Both the position numbers and the translations under genes were made by a program. Under the pieces are notes generated by a model. The model was not told where the DNA came from, searched no databases, and was given only the letters and a program-made list of their open reading frames with translations. From the NCBI GenBank assembly GCA_024196135.1, contig JAMQCK010000058.1, forward strand, positions 49,101-113,100: 64,000 nt of DNA, in the 5' to 3' direction. This stretch comes from Pleurotus ostreatus/Saccharomyces cerevisiae fusant. Taxonomy: Eukaryota > Opisthokonta. This document shows, piece by piece, positions 34,536-45,447 of the stretch (its first letter is position 1; the number at the start of each line of letters is the position of its first letter).

Positions 34536-35809
34536 GGAAGGGGGCAGACGTGCGTGAGGAAGGGGGAAAATGCGAGGATGGGGTGGGAGAGGATGAGAGG
34601 GGGTAGTGCAGGTCGGGATGGGGATGAGGGTAAAGGTCAGGGTGAGAACGAGGAGGGTCATGTGAAGGCTAGCGAGATATACGGGGGGAGAAACGACGTA
34701 GGGAAGAGAGGGGTGATGTAGGTAGGGGGACGGACAAAGGGAGAGGAGTGAGGGCTTTGCGCGCTGTACGTGGCGACGTTCACTGCGTAAGAATAAAAGT
34801 GACACAGCACAGCGCACACGCATGGACTTGCTGCGTAGGCCTGGCACAGGCAGGTGAGTGACGGTGTCTGGAGGCGACGCCATCGAGATACGCACGCGGC
34901 TTGGCGGGCTGACGAGGATGCTGGGGCGAGCAGGCTGACAGTGAGGGAAGGGTTAGCGACCGATGGCAGTTGAAACTTGGAACGCAGAATGGATCGTCGG
35001 CCCGATTAACCGTCGCCATACCGGTCCGACCCTCCGCTTTCGATCGCCGTGTCGTCACCGCCGACGTCGACGGTGGCGAGCGCGGTGTGGGCGGGCCTGC
35101 GCGCTATCGACGTGCCCTTCGCCCTGCACTCCCGCTCTTACCCACCAGCCCCTACACGCCTCGTCGCTTCCCTCGCCTCTTTCACTCTCCTACCTCCTCC
35201 TCTACCTCGTGCGTGGTCGAGGAAAGCTCGACAAGCGCCTCTGGTGCGTCTACTGCCTCTCAATACCGTCCTTCACGCTCACCCTGCATCAGCAGCATCG
35301 CATACATTCCGTCCTTTTGCTTCTTTATTCCACCAACCCCCTCCCTCCCCTGCCCGTCCCGCTCCCTTGCCTTTAGACTCGCCGCGCATTTGCTTCCTCC
35401 TCTCTCCCTCTCCCCTCTCCCCTCTCCACCTTCTCACACTCCCCCTCTCCCCTCTCCTTCTTTCACCCCACCCCACCTCTTTTACCCCCCTCCGCCCAAA
35501 ACCGACGACTGCTTCTTCGATGTTTACGCGCGTCTCGAGCGCGTTCGATGTTTTCGTCTGCTTTTTCGGTGTTTTTCGACTGCTTTTTCCGTGTTTTCGA
35601 ACGCGTTGAATCTTCCAGCGCACCGAGCGTCTGGGGCGTACAAAACGCCGTCGAGCCTCTGAGTCTCGACCCTTGTCAACTCTCTTTACTCTTCCCTCCC
35701 TTCCCTCCCTTCCTTCCCTTCCCTCCCTGACTAGAATCCCTTCCCGCTGCTTCGCCTCCTCCTTTCCCTTCCCCCTTCCGCGCGTCCCCCCTCCCGCTCG
35801 GTCGGCGCC

Positions 35810-36240
35810 TCCCTTTGCGCATCGCGTCGCAGGGCTCCCTATGCGCGTCGCGTCACTGGGCTTCGATTGTGTGGTTGACGGATGGAGGACGCGCGTCGCG
35901 TCGTAGGGCTTCTTGCGCACTCGATCGTAGGGGGAGGAGAGCGCACCGTGTCAAATGGGCTTCCTCTTCGTCTGCGCATCGCGCCGTAGTATGGTTGTAA
36001 ATTCTGGACAAAAAACCTGGTTTGCGCACCGCGTCAGAGGGCTTCGATCGCGTATCGCACTACAGGGCTTCGCTTGCGCACCGCGTCAGAGGGCTCCCTG
36101 TGCGCACCGCACTCGCCAGTGGGAGGAGAAGAGCGCGTCGCGTCAAAAAAGCTTGCTTTTAGTGGTAGATGGAAGGAGGAGAGCGCGCATCGCGTCGCAC
36201 GGGGAGGAGAGCGCGTGTCGCGTCAAAGGGCTTCGTTTGC
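35810..36240. repeat. Degenerate repeats around GCGCACCGCGTCA
   Basis: About ten scattered units of GCGCATCGCGTC or GCGCACCGCGTCAGAGGGCT, spaced 25-50 bp apart. Non-coding. Confidence 0.5.
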
Positions 36241-36429
36241 GCGGTCGGTGCCCGCCCTTTTCGCCCCTCCGCGTCTTCCCCTTCGCCCCTCCGCCCCTTC
36301 CTTCACTTCCCCCCTCTTCTCATTGCTCCCTTTCTCCCTCCACATCCCCTCCGTCGCTCACCACCTCGCCCCTCCGTCGCTCCCCTCTCCCTTCACCCAC
36401 CTTCCTCTTCCCATCTCTCCCTTCCTCTT

Positions 36430-36660
36430 CCTCATGCACATCTGCTCCCACCCACGTATACGACACGTTTCCCCCTCCTTTCTTCCCTCTCGCGTCCCCC
36501 CTTGTATACGGCGCGCTTCCCCCCTCGTATACGACGGGCTTCCCTTCCCCTCGTATACGACGGGCTTCCTTTCCCCTCGTATAGGATACGACGGGCTTCC
36601 CTTCCCCTCGTATACGACGGGCTTCCCTTCCCTTCGTATAGGATAGGATGCGCATCCTCC
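36430..36660. repeat. Right arm of an inverted repeat
   Basis: Starts GCACATCTGCTCCC, then CCTCCTTTCTTCCCTCTCG, then six or more CGTATACGACGGGCTTCCC units: the reverse complement, in reverse order, of 34376-34535. About 1.9 kb lies between the arms. Confidence 0.6.
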
Positions 36661-36734
36661 CGCCCTCTCTCTAATATTGTTCTTCGATTCCTTTTCTTTC
36701 CTTTCCTCCCTTCCTTCACTTCACTGGGTCGGCG

Positions 36735-36895
36735 CCCCCTTTCGCCCTCTTTCGCTGGGTCGCAACCGCCTATTTTCGCTGGGTCGATCAGCACCCTCCC
36801 CCTTTCGCTGGGTCGGCACCTCCCCCCCGTTCACCCGCCCCCTTCCTTCACTTTCGCTCGGTCGGTCGGCATCTACCCTCCCCTTTCGCTCGGTG
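36735..36895. repeat. Tandem TTTCGCTGGGTCG units
   Basis: About six imperfect copies of TTCGCTGGGTCG or TTCGCTCGGTCG at 25-40 bp spacing in a pyrimidine-rich strand. Confidence 0.55.
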
Positions 36896-39339
36896 GTGGG
36901 CCCTTCCCCCTCCTCCGCGCCCCCCTCCTCCGCGTCCCCCTCCTCCGCGTCCCCCTCTTCCGCGCGCCTCCCCTTCCTTCACACCGCTCAGCCGGCGCCC
37001 GCGCTCCCTTCGCCCACACGCGAGCGTGTTTCTCGTGGGAGGGGCGCAAGCGAGCGGTAGGAGGAGGGTGAGCTCGCCCAGTGGAGGAAGAGGGAGGTGG
37101 GGGATGCGGCACAAGCAAGCGGTGGAGGGGCGTAAGCGAGCAGAGGAAGGGGCGCATTGAGCGTCGGGGGAGGAGGAGAGCTCGTGGGAGAAGGAGAGCT
37201 CGCTTGTGGAAGGGGCGTAAGCGAGCAGAGGAGATGAGACGAAGAGGGGAGGCTGGAAGCGAGCGGAGGAAAGGCGAGCGCGCCTTCGCCCGCTCGTTGG
37301 AGGAGGAGAGCTCGCACTCTGTCGTCGGAGGAGGGAAGGCGAGCTCTCGCTCGTCGGTGGAGGACGCGGCACAAGCGAGCAGAGGAGAACTCGTTCGATC
37401 TCGTTGGGGAAGGCTGGGTGGAGAGAGGAGGGGCTGAGAGAGGCTGGGTGGAGGAGGAGGAATGGTATAGGCGGAGGAATGATGAAGGCGGAGGAAGGAT
37501 GTAGGCGAGAGGAAGGATGTAGGCGTCTCTCCTTCCCTCCTTCTTTCTCTGTCCCTCCCCTTCCCCTCCGCCTTTCTTTGTCCCTCCTTCCCTCCTTCCA
37601 TCATCCTCCTTCCTTTCTCCGTCCTCCTTCTTTCCTCCCTTCCCTCCTTCTTTCTCTGTCCCTCCACTCCCTCAATGGTCCCCTTCGCCTTTTCGTGCTC
37701 ACGTCGTGCTTTTCGTGCGCCCTTGCCCTTTTCCTTTTTCGTGCTCACGTCGTCCTTGTCCCTTTTCGTGCGCCATTTGTTGACCTTCCTTCGCCCTTCC
37801 CTGCTTCCTTCGCCCTCCTCCATTCCTTCTACCGTCATCCATTCCACCGTCCCCCATTCCTTCCTCCCGTCTACCATCCTCCATTCCACCATCGCCCCAC
37901 CCTGTTCGCACGTCCCCACCCTGTTCGCACGTCCCCAGCTTCCTTTCCGCATGTCAACTGAACCCCGTCCCCCCCCGGGTTCTACTTACGCGCGTCGGAG
38001 GAGGGGGGGAAGGTAAAGGAGAGCTCGTTGGAGGAGGAGAGGCTGAGAGGGAGGAGGGAGAGGAGGGAGGGTTCGCCCAGACGTCCATCGCTTTACCCGC
38101 GCTATACCATCACCTCCCCTCCCTATATCATCGCTTCCCATCACGCGCGTCAATTCTCCCCTTCCCTCTCTTATATTCACGCTTTACCTGCCCAGGCGCC
38201 CTTCGCCCCCTCCTGCGCGTCAATTCTCCCCACCTCTCGCGCGTCAATTCTCCATTTCACGCATCGTCCTCTTTCCATGTCACGCATTATTCTTTTTCCA
38301 TCTCATGCATCGTCCTCTTTCCATTTCACGCGCTTCTTCCCTCCCCCCCCCCTCTAATGCGCGATCGTGCAGGCTCACCCTCCCGCACCCCTCTTCCCCA
38401 CCTTCCCTCTGAGTCACGATCATGCAGTCCCCTCCCGCGCGTCAGTTCCCCATCTCCCCTGATGCACGACCATGCAGGTCCGCCTCCCGCGCCCCTCTTC
38501 CCCCACCTCCCCTGATGCACGATCATGCAAACCCGCCTCCGTTTCCTCTTTGTTTCGCCGCTTCCTCCTTCCTCCACTCGCATCGACCCTCGCTTTTTCT
38601 ACGTTGTCTCCTTGCCGCCTACCACGTGATCTTATCATACCCCTCACACCATTGCCCCTGCTTTCTGGTCCTTGCAGTCTCGGACCCTCTTCAACCTGCT
38701 CGCGCGAGTTCTCCCCCCTTTCCTTCCCCTTTCTCGGTTCCCCCCCCTTCGTACGGGTTCTCCCCCTTCGTACGAGTTCTTCCCCTCTTCCCTTCCGCAT
38801 ACTTCTGCACTTCTCCGCCTGCCTTGGTGCAGCGTTTCCACCCTACATCACCCTCGCAGCGCGGTTTCGGACACGCTCTTGGTCGGGCGAAGACTCGGAC
38901 ACGCTTTTGACAGAGCAGTCTCCGCCCCATGTATTGATCCTAGATTTTGACACTGTCTGCATGCGCATAACCTAGCAATGCGCATGACCTATCCATGCGC
39001 ATAATGAATAGCGCCCTTGCTCTCTTTCATTTGTACCCCCCCTCCACCCTGCGAATAATGCGAAAGCACTCCTTCCGGATCCATCGGTGCCCTCCCTCGC
39101 CGCCCTCTCCCATGTCGCTCCATTTTCGTGCCCCTTCCTCGATATCCACCCACCATACTCCTTCCATCGGTATCCACACCCCATACTTACTCCTCCCTCA
39201 ATTCCGCGCACGACAGCTCAATGGCGCCCCACCTTCTTCTTCGTACGCCCTGCCTTCGTCTTTGTACGCCCTGCCTTCTTCTTTGCACGCCCTGCTTCGC
39301 CTTCCCCGGGACGGTCTATTTCAACCTTGCTTGGCCGTC

Positions 39340-39475
39340 CCTCCCTTCTCTATCCTGCTTGCCCCCCTCTCTACTCTGCTTCCCCCCTTCTCTGCTCTGC
39401 TTCCCCCCTTCTCTGCTCTGCTTCCCCCCACCCCCCACCCCCCCACCCCCCACCCCCCCCACACACACACAACAG
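39340..39475. repeat. Pyrimidine repeats and short CA run
   Basis: 22-bp units of CTCTGCTCTGCTTCCCCCCTT (three copies), then C-rich CCCCACCCC runs, then (CA)6. Confidence 0.65.
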
Positions 39476-39597
39476 CGCCAAACACCGACGACGCACGCTG
39501 GAATACCGACGATGCACGCGACGTCGACTACTGGAATGGAAGTCGACTACTGGTTTAGAAGGGATACCAACTATGACAATCAGCATGCTCGATTGCC

Positions 39598-39705
39598 CGT
39601 CTCTCCTCTCGACGTCTCCTCTCGACGTCCCGCGTCTCCTCTCGTCGTCCCGCGTCTCTTCTCGTCGTCCCGCGTCTCCTCTCGTCGTCTCTGCCTCGCT
39701 CCTCC
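39598..39705. repeat. 21-bp tandem repeat, about 5 copies
   Basis: Units of TCTCCTCTCGTCGTCCCGCG with single-base changes. Confidence 0.7.
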
Positions 39706-39894
39706 TCTCTTCCGCCGGTGTCAAGCCTTCGCCTCACCCTCTCTCCCGCCGTCTCACCCTCTCTATCCGCCGATTTCCTCCAGCGCGTATCCTCTTTCGA
39801 GTCCGTGCCTTCACCCTCTCTCGAGTGCGTGCCCTCATCCTCTCGTCGTCAACTCCTCGCCTGTCGCATCCGATACGTCTCGTGGCTGAGGCGC

Positions 39895-40030
39895 GTTCGC
39901 TTGCTGTCGAGAGCGCCCTCGCTTGTTGTCGAGGGCGCCTTCGCGTGTTGTCGAGGCCGCATTCGCTTGTTCCCGAGGGCGCATTGGCTCGCTGTCGAGA
40001 GCGCCTTCGCTTGTTGTCGAGGGTTGGGCT
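39895..40030. repeat. About 33-bp tandem repeat, 4 copies
   Basis: Units of CGCCTTCGCTTGTTGTCGAG plus GG or AG, diverged at 10-20 percent by eye. Confidence 0.6.
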
Positions 40031-40144
40031 AGCGGCGCGGGGGGCGGAGGAGAGGGCGCATTCGCTTGTTGCCTAGGCTACAGCCTCGCATCCCGCTTTG
40101 GCGCGGAGGTATTCAGTCACTGACCGCGCGATGGGTATCGATTC

Positions 40145-40245
40145 TGTCTGACGACGATGTAGCTGCTGTCCGACCACGATGTGGCTGCTGTCTCACGACG
40201 ATGTGACGACGATGTGGCTGCTGTCTGACGACGATGTAGCTGCCG
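40145..40245. repeat. ACGATGTGGCTGCTGTC tandem units
   Basis: About five copies of GACGACGATGTGGCTGCTGT spaced 20-25 bp apart. Confidence 0.65.
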
Positions 40246-40524
40246 GCGACCACGATAAAGCTCCCTCGCCGCCCACGATAGGACCGACTCCCGCCGCCCA
40301 CGACAAAGCTCCCTCGCTGCCCACTATAGAACCGACTCCCGAACACGATACGACATCGCCTCGTGTGATTAGCGTCTCGTGTGATTGGCGTGCCCGCGAA
40401 CTTCATATCGCATGCGATAAACACGAGGATGCGGTGCGTGCTGCCTCTTCCCTTACTCAAGATCCTCGTTCTGGCTCGCCAGTCTTGTCCTCTGACGCGG
40501 AGCTCCCCCTGACGACGATCTCGT

Positions 40525-40610
40525 ACAGGTATCGGCGCGAGGGGCACAGGAATCGGCGTGAGGGACACAGGAATCGGCGCGAGAGACATAGGAATCGGCA
40601 TGAAGACGCA
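40525..40610. repeat. 22-bp tandem repeat, about 3.5 copies
   Basis: Units of GAGGGACACAGGAATCGGCG plus two bases. Confidence 0.65.
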
Positions 40611-40798
40611 AGCACCGTAATGAAAGGGCGGCGCGCTGATTGAATGCGCGGACCGAGCGGCTGTATGCACTGCGATTGCGCGGGTCCCTTCTGACGACGA
40701 TCGCGCGTAAGGCGCAGCGCTGCCTGCAATCGGCCACGCACGCCGCAGACGCCTTCGGGCTGCCGCCCCTCCGCCTCGTGTGCTCGGTATGGTGGGCA

Positions 40799-40803
40799 TA
40801 TAA
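40799..40803 (+). promoter_or_regulatory. TATA box of coiled-coil gene M
   Basis: CATATAACGCG, with TATAA 125 bp before the ATG at 40924; matches the element before paralog L. Confidence 0.4.
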
Positions 40804-40923
40804 CGCGATGAATGCGTTCTCCGTCTCCCCACAACCACAACCTTCACGATCACCATCTCACAACCTCCCCCCCACACACACACACCCGCTCTCTCTCCGA
40901 TCCATCTTGATCAAGACATAGAC

Positions 40924-41698
40924 ATGGCCACTCAGAGGCGCTCGTCCAAGTGCGTATCGACATCTTTCCTGCTCGGCTATGTTACTCAGCATCGCGCAGC
41001 GCTGTGCTCCCCGGTAGCTGGAACGAGAGCAACAGCACCGTCAGCTCCGCCTCTTCTTCGTCACCATCACCCCATGCGTCTCCCGCCCCTCCACCCCGCA
41101 CCCCATCCCCCTCCCTCGCCGCGCTCCGCCCCACGCCCTCCTTCCTCGACAAGCCGTCCTCCCTTCTCGACAAGCCGCCCTCCTACTCGCCCACCATCAC
41201 CCCCACCTTCGTCCACCCCGCCGACCCGCGAGCATGCCTCCACCGCCTCGAGCAGCAGCTCGACGAGGCCGCGCGCAACACGCAGCGCCTCGCGCGCGCG
41301 CTCGCGGACGCGGAAGCCGCGATCGACAAGCGCGTGTCGGAGGCGGAGGCGAGGGAGGGCGGGCGCGTGCGCGCCCTCGAGCAGCGCGTCAAGGAGCTCG
41401 AGGAGCGGCTCGCGAGCGCGGTGTCCAGGGATCAAAGGGAGGCGGAGCTGCTGGAGGCGATAAGGCAGATCCCCGCGGGGCCGTTCTTGTTCAGGATGAC
41501 GAGGTGAGTCGGGCGGGATTCGTCGGTCGTTGGATGCGCGCGCTGACGAGGAAGATCTTTGAAAAGGGTCTGGGCGGCGATGTGGAGGCTGTGAGGCGGC
41601 GCAGGCGCCGTATCCCGGTTCGAGCGCAAGGCTTGGACCTGATCATTGTATTTCATGCGAGTATTTATCCATGCTGGAGGTTTATGTCGACGGACTAG
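40924..41698 (+). CDS. Short coiled-coil paralog of L (gene M, 3 exons)
   Basis: Exons 40924-40949, 41000-41503, 41551-41698; 225 aa, introns 50 and 47 bp. Exon 1 (26 nt, MATQRRSS) and the phase-2 junction match gene L. Head: Ser/Pro-rich, with an FLDKPSSLLDKPPS repeat like L's FEDKPFSS. Then ADPRACLHRLEQQLDEAARN and LARALADAEAAID, a short coiled coil (VRALEQRVKELEERLAS), and EAELLEAIRQIPAGPF. Compared with L, some 370 residues of heptads are missing. Exon 3 gives a basic KIFEKGL..RRRRRR tail that aligns with L's KVFSLGRRGR. If the last intron is retained, the frame stops at once after MTR. Probably a cytoplasmic or membrane-proximal scaffold; not a known family to me. Confidence 0.65.
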
Positions 41699-42534
41699 TT
41701 ATGTATATCTATGTGTATGATTGACCGCGCTGGGTCGCGCACCCCGTGTAGTAGTCGATGTACGCCCGTGTATGAGCTGCTGAGTAGAGTTCACTCTAGT
41801 GGTGTGTGCAATCAAAGATCGAGCCCGACCGAGATCAACTGTTCCTGCGTCAGGAAGTGCCGCAGAGGGGGAGTCGGATGCGATGGAAGGGTTCAACAAG
41901 AGCAGCGAAATGTGGCAGGCAATCGACCTGTGGCCACTCGGGGACCGCGACGACTGCGTTTACTGGGCTCTGGGAGCCTTGTTCAGCCTTGTCATATCAA
42001 GGGGGGAGGACTACCATAGGTAGCTCCTGCGGTCCATGCAATGATTTCGAAAAAATCGTCCAGTAGGACATTACATTACAAGAACTGATGTTTTATGCAC
42101 GGCCGTCTTGGAGCGCGCTCTTCCCCTCCCTCCTCGCGCACTCCTTCTCCGAGTCGTACGTTGAGGTTTGTATCTCCTTTGCCCCTGGGAGAGCGAATCC
42201 TTCTAGCGAGAGTCCGGGAATCCTTTGCGCCAAGCTGAGGACGAAGAAGATGGTCGCTGGCGCAGAACTAGTGAGCCCGTTACTTTGCTTGACAGTATGA
42301 GAGATGTACAAACCTTTCCCTAGCGCGCAAGTTTGAGAGAAGCGTGCGCTCAGCAGCTCACACCTTCGAGAGGAACCTATCGGATGGCTCTGAGGCCGCG
42401 AGCGTAGTAAGCAAGAATGCGAAGCAGAAGTGTATCGGAGAACGTACCAACCTGCATGACTGACTATCTGGGAACTCGCTCGATCCTACGTTTGAGGAGT
42501 ACGCCGTTACGCCAAGAAGTCCCATAATGGGCAC
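41699..42534. other. Intergenic between M and N
   Basis: A plus-strand fragment near 41880-42020 (MEGFNKSSEMWQAIDLWPLG, then YWALGALFSLVIS) reads like protein but has no confirmed splice partners. Nothing else supported. Confidence 0.25.
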
Positions 42535-44410
42535 CTACGACAAGAAATACCTCAGTGGGTAAGTGAACGGTAGAAAGTGCCTCTGCGTCGTCCAACCAAG
42601 CCGGAAGACGACCTCGACAGGGACGCGATGAATGTCCGCCTCCGAGTCCACCGGCCGCGTCCGCGTCTCGTACCGCATGGCGAGTATGTCGCTGAAATCG
42701 GCCGTCATGGTCATCTGTTTCCTGGATCTGCGCCTGCCGGAGCGCCGCTCGCGCTCGAAGTCCTCGAACGCCTCGCACACGGCGGGCTTGTTCTTCATGA
42801 GGCGTATATCCGCGCGGACGATCTCAATCAGGAAGGTGAGGTCGTTCAGAGAGAGGGCGCCTGCGCGGGTGGTAAGAATAATAAAGGGTCAGGGACAGGG
42901 CGGAGCTGCTTACCGTGTAGACCCCAGGGGCCCTCGTCTGCGAGACAGTCCGTACAGTGCCCGTGTTTCCAGTGCATGCGCTGGCAGCTGCCTGAGCAGT
43001 ACACCGCGTCGCCGCATGGGCAGAAGCGCACAATCTGGTCGTGCGGGCCCTGCGCGCGTCGATAAATTCAGATTTATGGTGTTAGCGCTCTGTCGTACTC
43101 ACCATCGCATTGGTACATCCCAAGCTTCGCCGCCAATCCCTCGCGCGGTGCTCGGCTGCGTAGAGGTCGATGTAGTTGCTGAACGTCTGCACGACCTTGC
43201 GCCACGTCAGCCCGCGCGCCGCAATATCGCCCGGCGGCGGGAGAGTGGGGTACGCGCGGCGGACGGCGCGCACGACGCGCGCGTGGACCGCCACGGAGCT
43301 GAGCCGGCGCACGATATCGGCGTGGTCGAACCGCGTCCCCGTCGCCTGCTCGAGCGCCTTGAGCAGCCCGAGGTAGCCGTGCCCGATGGCGTGCACGAAC
43401 GGCCGGTTGTCGCGCGTCGCGCAGCAGAGGCTGTCGACGAGGCGGACGACCCAGAAGCCGCACTCGTCCATGAGCCGGTCCTGCTCGAAGCACTTTGTGC
43501 CGACGGAGATGACGGAGCGGAAGGCGTCGCGGGGCACGCTCGCGGGCTCGAGCTCGGGGAAGGAGGTGAGGCCGACCAGCAGCGTGAGATGGACCTTCCA
43601 GATCCGCGGCACGAAGGCGACGTCGAGCCGCAGTTGGCGGAGGCTGTCTGTTAATGGGGCGATGTTGCGGTAGAAAGCGCGCGTAGTCATGGCGCGGCGG
43701 ATGCCCGCGCACAGGAGCGCACGATCCTCGACGCGGCTGCCCTTGGACCCGAGCGCGAGTACCTCGTAAATTCTGTGAACCAGCAATATCGGTGTATGGA
43801 GCGCCTCGGGCACCACAGAGGGCGGGTCGGGTGTGATGTGCAGCGCGTGTATTTTGGGGAGATAGTGCCAGAGTTCGAATGCTTGGGTAATGACGTCGGG
43901 GTACGCGTACAGGAAGGCTCTCGCGGATCCTGTGGTTTCCAAAGGCGAGACGAGGATAGTCAGGTATGCTTGCGCAACATCGCCCACCTGTAGAGTTGCA
44001 TCGCGATGTGGGTCTCGAGTGAGAACGTCGTTGCGTGCTGGATGGAGCGCTGCAGACCAACGAACGATGTGCGGCCATAAGGTGCGCGCCTCGTCTGCAA
44101 GCGCACCGTCTCGTGTGCTCTCGACCGTGCGCCATAGTTCGTTGAAGAGACGCAGCGAAGCGAAGATGAGGTCCACGAATTTGTTGCTCAAGTTTTCGGG
44201 GAAGGACGAGGATTCGGTGATGAGAGAGCGGAAAGCAGGGCGCACTTGATCCCTGACCTCGGCGGCTAGGCCCTTCCTGGCGTAACCCGGGATAAAGTCC
44301 ATTTCGCTTGTTAGCTGCCGCGCGAAAAGACCCAATTTGACCAATTCCTCATATTCCAGGGTAGGGTCATAACCCGCGGACTCTTTTTGTCGATGGTTAT
44401 GAGCGCTCAT
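42535..44410 (-). CDS. MYND zinc-finger family protein N (3 exons)
   Basis: Minus-strand exons 43103-44410, 42914-43049, 42535-42860; 589 aa, both introns 53 bp. I start at the ATG at 44410 (MSAHNHRQKES) since the longer frame opens with TTG. Subfamily with O and P: LEYEELVKLGLFARQLTSEM start, LWPHIVRWSAALHPARNDV, FLYAYPDVITQAFELWHYLP. The finger: Cys in CTNAM, His, CPCGDAVYCSGSCQRMHW..H..C. The C-terminal domain ends VEVVFRLG..RHFLPFTYPLRYFL. Divergent from O with about 1 kb between starts; the two are close paralogs and may share a regulatory region. Confidence 0.85.
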
Positions 44411-45447
44411 AGAGGTATACAAGAATACGCTCTTCCTGAAGGGAGCCGGCGGTGACGGAGAGGAGGAAGTTAAGAGGAAGAGATGAAGATTGCGGCCCGA
44501 ACCTTAAATTTGAATTGGAACCGGCCCGAAAGCACCGGAGCGGCCTACTTCCCTCCTCGACCGCTCTTCTCTACCTTACTTGGCGCTGCCTGTCTTCTGG
44601 GCTATTGTCCTCCTTAAGCTGGCTTCCGATGTCATATTAGTCCTCCTCAATCTCCCCCACATATCCCCCTCTTCATCCTCGCCCACCGCCACTACCACGT
44701 TGCTTCCGCCTCTTTCCTTCACCAACCCACCACCTGCCTCCCACTATCATTTCCTTTTTCTCATTCTTTTCTCCCATACTTTCCCCCTTCCTCCCCTTAT
44801 CCGACGCTCGACCAGGCTCGAGTGTACCACGGGCATCGCCCATCCTCCCCCGTGTAATTGACCAGCGTCACCCTAGCGCATCGCTCGCGCGCATCGTCGG
44901 CAGCGTAATCCCACAGACGAATTGGGAAGAGCTCAGAGTACTTGAAGAGGGGATGGGCGGTGCACTAGTCACTTACGAACCCATACGAGTCGGCGTTGAC
45001 CTCTCTACGCGAGTCATTGACCTCCCTTCGCCAATCATCGACCTCCCCCCGTGAGTCGGCATCCCCGCCTCTCCTATACGCTCCGCTCGTCGTCCCTCTG
45101 CTCCTCCCCGCCCCTCGACTTTCTACCTCCCTCCTCCACCTCGATTGGTTGCGTGGGCGCCGGTACGGGACGCGACAGCGACGCCTCAGATCTCAGAACT
45201 AGTGGATTGACGTTGTCGAGCTATAGATTACATATCCAGTCTGAGGAGACGGCGGCCATAGCCAAGCGGAGAGAGAAAATGAAGAAGAGCAAAGACCAAT
45301 GAATGGAGAGAGCAAGATGCGTCGGCTCCTTCGGACCGGTCTGTATCCAATTTGGCCTTCGGGCCGCGATTGCGCCGCTCTGTCCACCTCTTGCTCTTCG
45401 TCATCGCCTTCGCCTCGCACCACGACAGCGCACTCTGATAGTTCCCT
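44411..45447. other. Divergent promoter region between N and O
   Basis: 1.04 kb. Contains a pyrimidine-rich tract (about 44600-44800) and a triple repeat of GACCTCTC/GACCTCCC..CGAGTC at 44998-45060. No gene supported. Confidence 0.4.

Larger units (their letters stand above)
30921..40923. other. 10-kb gene-poor minisatellite and low-complexity region
   Basis: No convincing gene. The DNA is GC-rich with long single-strand purine or pyrimidine runs that switch sides (purine-rich on + around 33.5-34.8 kb and 37.0-37.5 kb, pyrimidine-rich around 35.1-35.5, 36.2-37.0 and 37.5-40.0 kb). It is packed with short tandem repeats. Long open frames occur on both strands and in several frames at once, as expected of low-complexity GC-rich DNA. 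Coiled-coil paralogs L and M flank it. Confidence 0.6.

Noticed and set aside
30921..40923. Transposable element filling the desert
   Set aside because: I saw no reverse transcriptase, integrase or transposase motif, no long terminal repeats and no target-site duplication; the content is simple tandem repeats.
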